Of a DNA stretch of 62,299 bases, positions 9,460-19,512 are shown piece by piece (the first letter of the stretch is position 1; each line of letters begins with the position of its first letter). The notes beneath the pieces were generated by a model. It searched no databases. It saw only the letters and a list, made by a program, of their open reading frames with translations, and had not been told where the DNA came from. Source of the stretch: Saprospirales bacterium (GTDB taxonomy: Bacteria > Bacteroidota > Bacteroidia > Chitinophagales > Saprospiraceae); NCBI GenBank assembly GCA_016711045.1, contig JADJTT010000016.1:1-62299 (forward strand). The letters run 5' to 3'. The position numbers and the translations under genes are program-made.

Positions 9460-11932
9460 TTATTGATTGGCGTTGAAAATGGTGCTTACCTCTGTCGGGG
9501 TAATAGCCTGGTTGTAGATCCGGAAGTTGTCCAGTTTTCCGTTGAAAAAGGGATAATTGGAACCCGTGTAATAGGATCGCCCTACGTAACACCCTTGCTG
9601 ATTCGCTGAATTCCAGCCACTGAATAATTGCCCTGGGAATTTTTGCTGGCCATCGATGTACAAGTATTGTTCCCCAGATTTTATTGTAATTACATAATGG
9701 TGCCAGACGTTATTATCCATATAGAACCCGGCATTATAATTCATCGTGTAACCATCCCAGACAAAAAAGTTATTGTCTATTCTCAAATAATCATTATTGC
9801 TGGTCACACTTCCCGTGAAAAGATACCCATTCCCGGTGCCGGTTTTCATCCAAAAACTAAATGAAATTTCACTCAGGCCAAAGGTGGGATTCTGCGGAAA
9901 TTGGATGTAATCCTGCTCCGTGGCCATGAAATTCAAACTGCAACCTGAAGTGCCAGGAATCACATCAGTCGAAAACCCAGGCCCAAATAGATCGCCTGAA
10001 TATCCACCCGCCAGATTGACGACGTTAATACCCGAACATTCATTATACCTCGTATAAAAACCATTCCACTTGTCACCACATACGGGGATATTACCGTGAA
10101 TTGAACTCCATTGGGAAAGTTCCAATCGTTCCCCTGGTCGTCGCTAACCGAAACCGGAATATTGACAAAGGTATTCCAGGCCACATTGCTGCCTATTTCG
10201 ATCTCCACTTCCTTTACCTTTTGGGTTCCGGATGGCATGGAGCCATAGCTGACAGGAAGGGGTGTATTGATGGTGTAATGCGGGCTACTGCCTATGCTGA
10301 GCGCTACCCCCGTGGCATCGGCATTGCCGGCATTTTTCAGGGTGAGGGTGATCGTGACGGTCTCTCCAGGGTTGATGTTGCCTGTTCCGTTCGGTTCGGT
10401 GAGCACTACATTTTGGATAATGATCTCCGGGGCTGGAGGTGGAGAGATCGTAAAAGAAAAGTTGGTATTATCTACCCATTGGAAGCTCCCGCTATTTATT
10501 TCGGAAGAAAAGGTCACAATATCTCCTGCCGATACCAGATTGGATATCTGAATCTGAACTTGCTTACTCTTGGTTCCATCTTTGGCGATACTCCCGAATA
10601 GCACCGGTTGCGCCCCTACGATGGACGCATCGGGGCTGAAGAAATTAACCCTCCACATTGTCGGCGGTAATTTCTCCATTATTTTTCAGAGTAATATTGT
10701 AGGTCACCAACTCACCTGGTTGGCTGCCCGGAACCGTTGGCATCGGCTACCAGCGTGATGGCCTCAATGTCGACCTTGGGCTCCGGAGAAGCCGCCACGG
10801 TGAACGTGAAGGTCGTGTTGTCTGTCCATTGGAAACTTCCACTGTTGATCTCTGCATTGATCAATACCACATCCCCGGCAGACACAAGGTTGGAAACCTG
10901 GAGTTGTATCTGCTTGCTTTTTGAACTGCCGGGCAGGAGAGTGCCAAAGTCGACAGGCTGATTGCTGATCACGGTCACATCTCCGCTACTGAGGATGAGG
11001 TTGACGTTTTCGGCCGCTAGTTCGCCTTCATTTTTGAGCGTTATATTGAAGGTCACTTGCTCTCCCGGGTTTGGTTCACCTGTTCCGTTCGCGTCTGAAA
11101 CTAGATAAAAGGTGTCGATAGTTACAAGCGGTTCAGGGGCTACCAACGTGGTGACTTGTTGAATTATCCCGTAGCCGTACCCAAATTCATTTTGGGCAAA
11201 AGCCCGGGCAAAGTAGGTCTTATCGGATTCCAGATTGGGAATTACATGAATGTATGGATGAGATTGTGTCAATGCAACTGGCCCTGCTTCATATTTGCCT
11301 TCATTTTGGTCAAAGGTCAAGGTGGTCGGGCTGGACTGGGTAGTCGACCAGATAAATCCGTGGTTTAGCACGTCCTTCCCCTTGAAGTCGATGATCCGGC
11401 CCTCCATGAGGAAGGAACCAGACATAACGTTTTTGCCGTATCTACTACTGTTGGGGGCTCTGGGTCAAGCGTAGTGAAGGGAAAATGATTTTGCGGTATA
11501 CCCATAGGTCTCCACCCCGGTAGTTTTGTTTTTCTTTTTGATGAAAACCTGGGCATTATAGGTCGTTCCGGGCTCCAGTCCGGTAATATGGCTGGTGAAA
11601 TCACCAAGGGTGGTGCGCTCTTCTCCTGCCGCGCCCACCCCATCATTATTTTCGATGGTGGGCAAAGCCGTTGTTTTGGAAACCACGTGTCCGTAATCTG
11701 CAATAGTGAAGGACTCTGCGACTATTTTGGCAAATTCAGCCTTGATTTTTACATGCGTGTGGCCATATTCACTAACCGCACCATTTGAAACCCGCACACC
11801 TTCGATTATTAAATAGGTGGTATCAATGGTGGGATCATCAATGGGATCTATAATCAGGTCTTTTTTACAGGAAGAAGACATACTGACAGCTAAAAAAGCG
11901 CCGATGGCAATAAGGAGCAGGAAATTTTTCAT
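9460..11932 (-). pseudogene. Large surface lipoprotein: FN3-like, CARDB-like and LamG domains
   Basis: The ATG at 11932 gives MKNFLLLIAIGAFLAVSMSS and then SCKKD, a lipoprotein signal. In order there are two FN3-like modules (GLEPGTTYNAQVFIKKKN, then LESDKTYFARAFAQNEFGYG) and three CARDB-like modules (DANGTGEPNPGEQVTFNITL, then ADANGSGQP, then GTGNINPGETVTITLTLKNA). A C-terminal LamG/concanavalin-like domain follows (FSFWMKTGTGNGYLFTG, HHYVITIKSGEQYLYIDGQQ, GKLDNFRIYNQAIT). About six 1-2-nt frame breaks separate these pieces, at about 11485, 11435, 10725, 10650 and 10000-10125. The continuous domain order shows that they belong to one gene of about 820 codons. It is probably a cell-surface binding protein for glycans or protein. 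It starts 13 bp after the beta-barrel gene. Confidence 0.7.
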
Positions 11933-11944
11933 GATTTTTCGTTT

Positions 11945-12591
11945 TTAAAATAGGGTAATATGGAACGCGCCCCCCAAGGTAGTGGCGCCGATGGTTTTTC
12001 CGAATTGTAGGTCGTACGTGTCGAGTTGGGTGACCCTTTCGGTGAATAGCTCCACTTTGAAGCCCCCTTTCCAAGAAGGAACCCCATCCCGTACAGACCT
12101 GTGATTGCATCGTTTTGATGTAAAAACAGGTTGTGGGTAGTTTTTGGGGGATTGGCGGGATCAGGGTATTCATACATAGGGGCATAGAGCCTGTTGAATT
12201 CAGCGCTGCCATAGATATTTACCCGGAGAAAACCCTTACCTATCTGGATCCTCAAAGTGGCCGGAATGGAAATGTAGGGAATAGTGGATTGGTTTTGGCT
12301 AAATCCGAAATCCCGGTAGCTGGCTCCTGTCTCCAGGGCGAACGACCATTTTTTGGGAAACCAGAACCAATAGCCAAAACGCGCGCCAAAATTCCATTTG
12401 CCCGAATAATCATCCTCCAGCCCCAACGCATTGGTAGTAGCTGCTGAGGTGATATTCATCGAACCGTATGGAGAGAAATAGAAACGCTTGGTCTTGCTAA
12501 GGTAGGGCGGTTCCTCCCAGTTATTTCCAACGGCTACATTCCAGGCAACCAGGAGCGTAATAATGCAACAGAACAATCTCTTATTACTCAT
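11945..12591 (-). CDS. Outer-membrane beta-barrel protein (frameshifted near the end)
   Basis: The signal peptide MSNKRLFCCIITLLVAWNVA is followed by alternating strands with aromatic girdle residues (NFGARFGYWFWFPKKWSFAL, ISIPATLRIQIGKGFLRVNI), typical of small porin-like barrels of Bacteroidota. As written, the frame goes off after GMGFLLGKG at a C5 run (12063-12067). With one more base it continues GFKVELFTERVTQLDTYDLQ and ends in GGAFHITLF, a proper barrel terminus with a final Phe, at the stop 11945-11947. Its ATG overlaps the upstream stop (ATGA), and the next gene starts 13 bp downstream, so the operon is tightly packed. It may anchor or export the neighbouring lipoproteins. Confidence 0.65.
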
Positions 12592-13197
12592 ATTTTCCGG
12601 ATGGTAACGGTTCTGGAGAGAATCCGCACAAAGGGTTCTCCTTCTCCTCTTTGGAATTCCGGATTCGGCAGCACTTTAATGATCAGCGGTAATTTGACGT
12701 TATTCTTCAACCGGAACGACTCCTGCATTTTCTTCTGCCGATTTATTATTGTCTTCGTACCGCTCCTCATTGGCATTATTGTCGTCGCAGAAGGTTACGA
12801 GCTGGTAAGTTCCGGGTTCATCAAAAGAAAAAGAGTACATTTCTTCAGCTCCATCCCCAGGTAAAATTTCGGGCACATCAAATGGGGAGTTCTTTACATT
12901 TTGGGCGTAAGATCCGTTATTGTTTATATCATAATCGATCTTGATGCGGCTTTGGCTCGCCTTGGCCGAAAGGGTTTCCAGAATGTCTCCTCTACATGCA
13001 TTCGCTGTTTCGGGAAGGTTTTTAATGAGGTTAGGAATGTTAAAAGGGGCTCCAGCCACTACAGTTAAAACGCCATCAACGACAATTTCGGTGACCATGT
13101 CGCAAAGCGCAAATCCGCATTCTTTAGAGCACTGAGAATTCGTTAAAGTCAGGGGTGAAAGCAACACGACGGCGAGAAATAAAGGAAATTTTTTCAT
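12588..13197 (-). CDS. Exported CARDB-like small protein, first gene of the operon
   Basis: The N-terminus MKKFPLFLAVVLLSPLTLTN is a signal peptide, followed by QCSKECGF. The body holds GVLTVVAGAPFNIPNLI and FDEPGTYQLVTFCDDNNANE, a CARDB-like pattern with a terminal YEDNN. The frame first stops at 12700. A 1-nt shift around the A run near 12745 lets it continue as ESFRLKNNVKLPLIIKVLPN and end at TGA 12588-12590, which overlaps the next ATG by one base. That overlap supports the shifted frame as the real C-terminus. The protein is a paralogue of the last operon gene (8980-9418). The function is unknown. Confidence 0.6.
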
Positions 13198-13508
13198 GTC
13201 AGCAAGGAGGATTTGGTAAAAAATAGCCTTAAATATATTTACATTGAATGAATTTTAAATGAATACCTAATAAAAATAATTGTCTTACAGATTATTAAAT
13301 CGCTCCGACCCACCACCTTCCCAAAACTCCTCGCCTAATCCTCCTTCCCACTTTTCTACCCTAACCCATCTAACACCCCCCATATTAATCGCCAACGTTT
13401 CACAGGTTGGTCATCGGGATCTGCGTGAAACATATCTTCCACTTCTTGTCTGGAAAACTCCCCTCCAACGCTTCGAAAACCTCCAGAAAAGGTCCTCGCC
13501 TGACTTCT
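13198..13508. other. Gene-free stretch downstream of the AbiEi-type gene
   Basis: An AbiEii nucleotidyltransferase toxin would be expected here, since AbiEi genes usually precede it. I find none. A short minus-strand frame after the antitoxin stop (INFEEVRRGPFLEVFEALEG) stays open for about 40 codons and is not recognisable as AbiEii. The rest is A/T-rich leader of the operon that starts at 13197. Confidence 0.5.
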
Positions 13509-14511
13509 TCAAAATTGATCTTTAAGTTGTGCATCCCAGATCTTTTGAGCCGTTTCATAATTCCTGGCATCCCCGCTTGCGATCAGGTCGCCGTATACCA
13601 ACAACGCAGGGACTGTTTGGGGGTGGTTCCTCCGCTTCAGGGAAATTTGGCCAGAATCGCTGAAAACCCACACATCCCCTTGCTTGTCTGGAACCAACCG
13701 AAGGGCTTTCAAAAAACTGGCGGCGCCTTAGATCGGTATAGACCGTCCATGCTTCCGGGCGCAGGTATTTGGTCATCAGGTAGGCGGCGGGCTCTCCTCC
13801 CCATTGAATGCCTGGTGGCAGAGGTAACTCCTGCCACTTTTCTTCCCGGGCAAACCGGTAACGCCCTAGTAGCAATCCAGGTTTCAACTGATCTGTGTAG
13901 GCTGGTATCCAGCGCTCCAAAAGGGCTTTTCGTTGATGAAGCCGCCACCCTTTTTTTCCTTGTTTTAGCAAAAATCCTTCCTTATAAAGTTGCTTCATGA
14001 GCTGGCCCACACTTCCCAGGGAAATGTCTAACTCTTCTGCCAATTCCCGGTATGGACGCCCTTCTGCTTCCGGGGTGTGGAGCAGATGGAAAATTAGCCG
14101 AATCCCCGTTTTGGTAAATAGCTGCCGCTTCTCTTTTGCAAAGAATGGGTAGTCCTTTTGCCCTTCTACCAGGAGGAATAATTTACCGGTTTTTAAATAC
14201 ATATTCCCAGCGGTGTCCAGGTAGTTCACATGGAACGCGCGCAATTTCTTGCGAATACCGGAGGATATCTTCCCGGCGATGACTAGCAATTTCTCGTGAT
14301 TGGCTTTTGCCGCAAATACTTCTGCCAGCCGTGTCTGGGACAAACTGGCTATCAATAGCACCGGAAACCTTTCCTGGACCTTTTTTTCGGCATCTGTTAC
14401 GTCTAGTTGCCCTTGAATCCCGGTTCCTTTTTCATGCCAATTTCCGAGGAGAGAAGTCAGGGCTTCCATTTTTTCAAGTGCAGGGGCGATTATTTTTTGA
14501 CTTTTGTTCAT
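13509..14511 (-). CDS. AbiEi-type antitoxin / winged-helix regulator (frameshifted)
   Basis: The product has an N-terminal region like type IV antitoxins. A winged helix follows at about residues 155-190 (YRELAEELDISLGSVGQLMK), then a C-terminal domain with GEPAAYLMTKYL and TVYTDLRRRQF. A run of six A at 13711-13716 throws the frame. With five, the sequence continues LKALRLVPDKQGDVWVFSDS and LLVYGDLIASGDARNYETAQ to the stop at 13509, as expected for AbiEi. The family is known to bind inverted repeats in its own promoter, and a strong candidate overlaps the start codon. No toxin gene follows, so it is an orphan or has been recruited as a regulator. Confidence 0.7.
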
Positions 14512-14558
14512 AATTTATTTTTGTTCACAAATCTGTGAACATTCAAAAATAATGAACA
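14505..14558. promoter_or_regulatory. Four-half-site operator at the AbiEi-type gene start
   Basis: The core is TGTTCACA-AATC-TGTGAACA (14522-14541). Outer half-sites TGTTCAT (14505-14511) and ATGAACA (14552-14558) lie exactly symmetrically about the same centre. The left outer half-site overlaps the antitoxin start codon. This layout fits two dimers bound side by side and suggests autoregulation, which is known for AbiEi of abiE systems. The assignment of protein to site is inference. Confidence 0.7.
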
Positions 14559-14646
14559 TTATTGGAAAAAAGCACCCCCTCCTCCACTCCCTCTCAATTT
14601 CCCTCCTTATCCTCTTTTTACTGGTGCATTTAGCCAAACGATTGCT

Positions 14647-14654
14647 TATCTTTG
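14647..14654 (+). promoter_or_regulatory. Bacteroidota -7 box (TATCTTTG)
   Basis: TATCTTTG matches the TAnnTTTG consensus of Bacteroidota sigma-A promoters. It lies 82 bp before the ATG at 14737 and is a plausible promoter for the three exported-protein genes that follow. Confidence 0.45.
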
Positions 14655-14736
14655 CAAAATTAAAATGTGATCGGCACGGGAATCCGCTGTCGATCTTGTT
14701 AAATTTATCCCATACGAACATACAACCGAGAAACAC

Positions 14737-15314
14737 ATGCGAAGAAGCGTATTCCCATTTGCCGTATTTATCTTACTCACCTCCCTCTCTGCTGCCGCCC
14801 AATGCGACGGCACGCCACCTAAAGCGGAGGAGTACAGCGCTCAGGCGCTCCAGAAAACAGCGTACCTGTCAACTTACATCCAGCTCATTTGCGACAACAA
14901 AACCACTATCCTCAAATCGAAGGGGGCAGTCGACCTGGCTTGTAAGCTCTTTCTCGATGAAGACCGGGTCGTGCAGGTCTCCAGCAGCAACCGCGAACAT
15001 GTACACGAGTACAAGGTCCGCGATTATTTCCAACACCTCCAGCTGCTCGGCTATACCAAGGTGGAGATCAAATGGGTGGAAGTAGGCTATGTGAGCCAAC
15101 TCCGCAAAGGGGTCGACGGCAATTTCTATGGCGTCATTACCATCAAACAAAAATTTACCGGCTATAAAATGACATTCCGGCATACCAGGATATCACCGAA
15201 AAACACATCGAGGTGGTCCTCAAACAGGTGAGCGTGGCCCAGGCAGGAAATATGCTTAAATGCTGGGACGTTTTACTCGGCGATATCAACGTGGAAGAAA
15301 CATGGCAAGACTAA
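14737..15314 (+). CDS. Exported hypothetical protein (frameshifted near 15175)
   Basis: The N-terminus MRRSVFPFAVFILLTSLSAA with AAAQ is a clear signal peptide. The mature part has an NTF2-like alternation of helix and strand (RDYFQHLQLLGYTKVEIKWV, DGNFYGVITIKQKFTGYK). As written it stops at 15231 in an unlikely tail. With one extra base near 15173 it continues IPAYQDITEKHIEVVLKQ and ends WDVLLGDINVEETWQD at 15314, overlapping the next start (ATG at 15302). I do not recognise a family. The first of three exported proteins, it may share its fold with the N-terminal domain of the third. Confidence 0.55.
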
Positions 15315-16154
15315 AATACGTACTCCTCTTTTTTATTCTCCTCACCTTTCCCTCCTTCTTCCTCTCCCAACCTTCGGACGATTGGATTAAGGAAAATTTT
15401 GTGGTGGAAGTGCATACGGTCGACGATTTCATCGACCGTTTCAATGGGGACGTGGACCAGCGGGTGCTCGATAAATGGTATCAGCTTTTTCAAAAAGAAT
15501 ATCTCCCGCAAAGAGGTCATCTATAGCTTGTTCAACCTCCGGAGTACCGATTGGAGCGAAAGCCAGGTGGAGGCGTTTATCAATCAGGCTGTCGACAACC
15601 AATGCCCCACTTTCCTGGATTTTGAAGCGGATGGCTGGTACGCCAAGGTCAATTGTGAGGTGAACTTTCAGGGACAACCCCGGCAGACAAGCCTCGTGCT
15701 CAAAATACGAAAAGACCAGGCCACCGGCGGACTGGAATGGGTGATCGTCTCCATGCTCAACCCGGAGCTTTTTTCCGAATTTTGCCCGGAACGCTTCCCT
15801 TTCGCCAAAGCCCGCCGCACCACTTTCCTCAGCCCGATGAGCCACGGCACCAACTTCGGCGCCCTCAAACGCATCTTTGAGGAAAAAATAAACCTGACGG
15901 ATTGTATGGAGTTCAACCCCACAAATGATCTCCTCAATACCCTCGCCTGGGAAGTATACTCCGGCAATTTTCAACTGACCAGGATCAATGCCGTCGAGTT
16001 TCACTTCTTTCAGGTGCCCAACTGGATCTTTGTGATCAAACAAGTGGCCCGCGAAGATTTTAATACCGGATGGCTTGTCCCTGAACTCTACGATGTCAAG
16101 GAGTTGGATGTGACAAACTATAAAAAGGAATGTCTCAACTTGAAAGGGGATTAG
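15302..16154 (+). CDS. Exported hypothetical protein (1-nt insertion at 15492-15496)
   Basis: I take the ATG at 15302, which overlaps the end of the preceding gene; MARLKYVLLFFILLTFPSFF is a signal peptide. The first frame ends at 15526. Removing one A from the A5 run at 15492-15496 joins it as YQLFQKNISRKEVIYSLFNL to a frame open until the stop at 16154. The mature part has regular strands and helices (WYAKVNCEVNFQGQPRQTSL, LEWVIVSMLNPELF) and no motif I can name. Probably periplasmic or surface exposed. It sits in a row with two other exported proteins. Confidence 0.55.
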
Positions 16155-16199
16155 AGGGATTGGAGGGGATTGATTCCCTTTCAATCCCCTCCAATCCCT
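16155..16199 (+). terminator. 19-bp perfect inverted repeat after the exported-protein gene
   Basis: Arms 16155-16173 and 16181-16199 are perfect complements (AGGGATTGGAGGGGATTGA) around a 7-nt loop. It starts one base after the TAG of the preceding gene, so it probably marks the transcript end or stabilises the 3' end. No T-tract follows directly. Confidence 0.55.
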
Positions 16200-16226
16200 C
16201 ATTTAATTCGCTTAGAAATAAATAGG

Positions 16227-18113
16227 GTGACTCAAAAACAACTTTCATACTACTTCCTTCTTCTCCTTGCACTCCTCCTTGGGAGCGGACAGACTGCCTA
16301 TGCCCAGATGGATAAACTCACTCAGGCCGATTGGACGGAGATCAAAGGACAGGCGTTTTCACTGGTAGATTACTACGCGCAATTGCTCAACAATATAAGT
16401 ATTGAAGAAATCCCCGAAACCCAGCAGAATAAGCTGATCGCCAACGCTTACGACCCGGATTTCCCTCGGGCAGGCTTTGCAGACGGGAAGGTGCAGATCG
16501 AATACGACCTGACGCCCTCGGGGTTTCAACGGGGCTCGGGTAGTTATCAGGAGGTGTCCGATTACCTCCGGGCATTTACGTTGCTCTACCTGCCTCAAGG
16601 GAAGATCAATTCGGTCGAAACCAAATTTCTGGGTTGCCGTACTTTTGAGGAAAGCTATCCGGGTGTGCAAGTAATCTTTGAATTGAAATTTGCAGGGGTC
16701 AACAAAAGAGGCGAATCGTTTGGCTCCACCCAAAAGACAATGGAAACCATCGCCAAACGCGAAAACGGACAATGGCGCGTGTATATCAACGGGATCACCC
16801 ATTTCTCCGGCGCCCTGGATGAATACGCGTGCAAAGATGCGTTTGAACTGGACTCCGATACCGATGGCGTACCCGATGCGATCGATGAATGTCCGTATGA
16901 ATTTGGCTTCCGCACCATCTCCGGCTGTCCCGACGACGACCTCGACGGGGTGCCCAATAAATATGACCCTTGCCCCAAATTGGCAGGCCCGAAAGATTCG
17001 GAAGGTTGTCCCGATAGCGACAATGATGGTCTCCCGGATCATCAAGACGACTGTCCCTATGACGCCGGGTTGGTAAAATACAAGGGCTGCCCCGATAGCG
17101 ATGGGGATGGCGTGTTGGATAAAGTAGACCGATGCCGCTTCACGCCCGGTCTGGTGGAACTCGACGGCTGCCCGGATAAGGACGGAGACGGCATTCCCGA
17201 TATCGACGACAAATGCCCCGATAAACCAGGCGTGCTCGAATACCGAGGCTGCCCCGAACCCGATTTGGATGCCGATGGGGTGCCAGACAGCCTGGACGAA
17301 TGCGTAGATGTGCCCGGTCCTGTCCGCTTGAAAGGCTGCCCGGACGGGGATGGGGACGGGGTGTTGGATAAAAATGACGATTGCCCCACGGTTTTTGGCT
17401 CAATCAAGGCCAACGGCTGTCCGGATAAAGATGGCGACGGGATTCCCAATATCAGTGACGCCTGCCCCAAAAGAAAGGGACTCCCCGAGAATCAAGGCTG
17501 CCCCGGCAGGCAGACCCAAAAAGGTGATTTTTTGGGGAATACCTATGTGGCCGTCAACTACGAGTTGTTCAACCGCACCGGCTTTCAGCTTCGCCCAATC
17601 AGCATGGAGCATTCAGGGGTTGCCCTCTATGCGCCCATCGGCGGCTATTTTTTCGGATATACAAAAAATGATACACCCAGGCCTGCTCCTGCGTACAGCC
17701 TCTATCAATTGAACCAGATGTGCCAGGAATTGGAGGGCAAAGGCTTTACCGTGGAGAAACCGACGCTTCAGGGCTTTAAATTTTCCGGCAGCTTCTACCA
17801 CGCAGGTGCGTGTGTAGGACCTTTTTACAAAATAAAATATCTGCGCCACCTCTTTTTCACTGCCGGCTTAACCTTCATGAACGGCGCTGCCTGGGAAGAA
17901 TATACGGGCGACTTCAAGGGCGCATTGACTCCTTCCTACGGCGAAAATAACTATGCAGTGAACCTGCATGAATTCGATCAGGAAACTCGCCTGGAAACCG
18001 GCATAGCCCTCGTCTTCCCGTTTGTGCATACAGAATTGACCTATTACAGCTACCTGAAAACGTGGTCCTGGAAAGCAGGCGTGAATATCCCTCTAGGGTT
18101 GATCTTTAAATAA
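16227..18113 (+). CDS. Secreted thrombospondin type-3 repeat protein
   Basis: I take the GTG at 16227 because VTQKQLSYYFLLLLALLLGS plus AYAQ forms a signal peptide directly after it; an upstream TTG lies in the terminator hairpin. The mature N-terminal domain is about 170 residues. Eight calcium-binding TSP3 units of the type DxDxDGxxDxxDxCP follow, such as DSDTDGVPDAIDECP, DKDGDGIPDIDDKCP and DGDGDGVLDKNDDCP. The C-terminal 190 residues look beta-rich and could be a barrel or lectin-like domain. There is no OmpA peptidoglycan-binding domain after the repeats, unlike in many OmpA/TSP3 proteins. Calcium binding is predicted from the motifs; the biological role is unknown. Confidence 0.75.
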   Translation: MTQKQLSYYFLLLLALLLGSGQTAYAQMDKLTQADWTEIKGQAFSLVDYYAQLLNNISIEEIPETQQNKLIANAYDPDFPRAGFADGKVQIEYDLTPSGFQRGSGSYQEVSDYLRAFTLLYLPQGKINSVETKFLGCRTFEESYPGVQVIFELKFAGVNKRGESFGSTQKTMETIAKRENGQWRVYINGITHFSGALDEYACKDAFELDSDTDGVPDAIDECPYEFGFRTISGCPDDDLDGVPNKYDPCPKLAGPKDSEGCPDSDNDGLPDHQDDCPYDAGLVKYKGCPDSDGDGVLDKVDRCRFTPGLVELDGCPDKDGDGIPDIDDKCPDKPGVLEYRGCPEPDLDADGVPDSLDECVDVPGPVRLKGCPDGDGDGVLDKNDDCPTVFGSIKANGCPDKDGDGIPNISDACPKRKGLPENQGCPGRQTQKGDFLGNTYVAVNYELFNRTGFQLRPISMEHSGVALYAPIGGYFFGYTKNDTPRPAPAYSLYQLNQMCQELEGKGFTVEKPTLQGFKFSGSFYHAGACVGPFYKIKYLRHLFFTAGLTFMNGAAWEEYTGDFKGALTPSYGENNYAVNLHEFDQETRLETGIALVFPFVHTELTYYSYLKTWSWKAGVNIPLGLIFK

Positions 18114-18123
18114 ATTTGCGTGT

Positions 18124-19512
18124 ATGATCGAATTTTGGCTCAACGATCAACACATCCGCACGGCATTGCCGGCGGGCTTGCCCCTGCTGGATTTCATTCG
18201 CTACGAAAGCGGACAGACCGGCGCCAAGGTGGGCTGCCGGGAAGGAGATTGCGGCGCATGCCTCGTATTGGAAGGACGCCTCACAGCCGGCGCCCTGCAC
18301 TACCACAGTATCGTATCCTGCCTCACGCCCCTGGCTAAGGCGCACGGGCGCCACCTCGTCACCATCGAAGGACTGGGCGCCGCCGCCCCGACTCCCGTGC
18401 AAAAAGCCCTCGTCGATCACTCCGCCATTCAATGCGGATTCTGCACCCCCGGTATCGCCATGGCCCTCACGGCCCTTTGCTTATCGGACGAAGACCTCAC
18501 CGAAGACCGCGCCCTCGCCGCCCTCGATGGCAATCTATGTCGCTGTACGGGCTATCAGTCCCTCAAGCGGGCCGTGCGGGAACTCCTCCTCATCCTGCCC
18601 ATACGCCCGGAAGACCGCCCCATCTCCTGGCTCATCGCCCATGGATTTTTGCCTGCTTATTTTTCTGAAATGACCGAACGGCTGACACGCATTGCCGCCC
18701 CCTTCATTTCCGAAAAAGAAAAGACCCTGGTGGCAGGCGGTACCGACCTTTACGTGCAGCGCCCCGACGCCCTGCTTCAGTCGGGTGTCACATTTTTCCA
18801 AAACGCCCCCGAAAGGACCGGGATCCGGATAGAGGAATCCCGTTGCACCATTGGCAGTGAGGTCACCTCCACAGCGATCCTTCAGCACCCGGCCCTTCGT
18901 GCGCACTTCCCTCGATTGGAAGCATACGGCCGGCTCATCGCCTCCACGCCCATCCGCAACATGGGCACCCTGGGCGGCAACCTGGCCAATGCCTCGCCCA
19001 TCGCCGACTGGGCCATTTTCTTCCTGGCGCTCGACTCCACCGTGGTGCTGACTGGCCCTGCCGGCGAGCGCGAGCTACCCCTCCCGCACTTTTTCCAGGG
19101 CTATAAAAAACTCGACCTCCAACCCGGGGAGCTTATCGCTGCTCTCCGATTCGAGCTGCCAGGGCCGGATACCTTTTTTCACTTCGAAAAAGTCAGTAAA
19201 CGCAAACACCTCGATATCGCCAGCGTCAATTCCGCACTGAGCATTCGCCTGGAAGAGGGGATCATCGCGCAGGCTCGCCTGTCGGCAGGAGGGGTGAGCC
19301 CGGTGCCACTCTACCTGGAAAAAACCTCCCATTTTCTGCAAGGCAAACTCCTGAACGCTGCCACGCTTCAACAAGCACAAGCGCTGGCTCAGGAGGAGAT
19401 CAGCCCGATCAGCGATATCCGGGGCAGTGAAACGTATAAACGATTGTTGTTGCGCCAGCTTTTTACGGCGCACATTCACGAACTCTTTCCCGAAGTCCAT
19501 GAAGCACCTTGA
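18124..19512 (+). CDS. xdhA: Xanthine dehydrogenase-type small subunit (2Fe-2S and FAD)
   Basis: Residues 1-80 form the plant-type ferredoxin domain with CREGDCGAC. Residues 80-160 form the second 2Fe-2S domain with QCGFCTPG and NLCRCTGYQS. The C-terminal half is the FAD-binding domain with LVAGGTDLYVQ and RNMGTLGGNLANASP. The subunit passes electrons from the molybdenum centre to FAD. It precedes xdhB with a 14-bp overlap, and xdhC follows further down. The 462-residue length fits the fused small subunit of bacterial XDH. The likely reaction is oxidation of hypoxanthine or xanthine to urate, but related aldehyde or other hydroxylases cannot be excluded without active-site comparison. Confidence 0.9.
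   Translation: MIEFWLNDQHIRTALPAGLPLLDFIRYESGQTGAKVGCREGDCGACLVLEGRLTAGALHYHSIVSCLTPLAKAHGRHLVTIEGLGAAAPTPVQKALVDHSAIQCGFCTPGIAMALTALCLSDEDLTEDRALAALDGNLCRCTGYQSLKRAVRELLLILPIRPEDRPISWLIAHGFLPAYFSEMTERLTRIAAPFISEKEKTLVAGGTDLYVQRPDALLQSGVTFFQNAPERTGIRIEESRCTIGSEVTSTAILQHPALRAHFPRLEAYGRLIASTPIRNMGTLGGNLANASPIADWAIFFLALDSTVVLTGPAGERELPLPHFFQGYKKLDLQPGELIAALRFELPGPDTFFHFEKVSKRKHLDIASVNSALSIRLEEGIIAQARLSAGGVSPVPLYLEKTSHFLQGKLLNAATLQQAQALAQEEISPISDIRGSETYKRLLLRQLFTAHIHELFPEVHEAP

Noticed and set aside
15441..16202. A 253-codon minus-strand frame opposite the exported protein at 15302-16154
   Set aside because: It was tempting because the plus-strand gene is frameshifted, but the plus strand has a signal peptide, an overlap with its neighbour and a better amino-acid pattern.
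16170..16226. TTG start for the TSP3 protein
   Set aside because: It lies within the terminator-like hairpin of the preceding gene; the GTG at 16227 gives a clean signal peptide.
18111..18118. TAAATTTG as a -7 promoter box for xdhA
   Set aside because: It overlaps the upstream stop codon and lies only 5 bp before the xdhA ATG, too close for a normal promoter.
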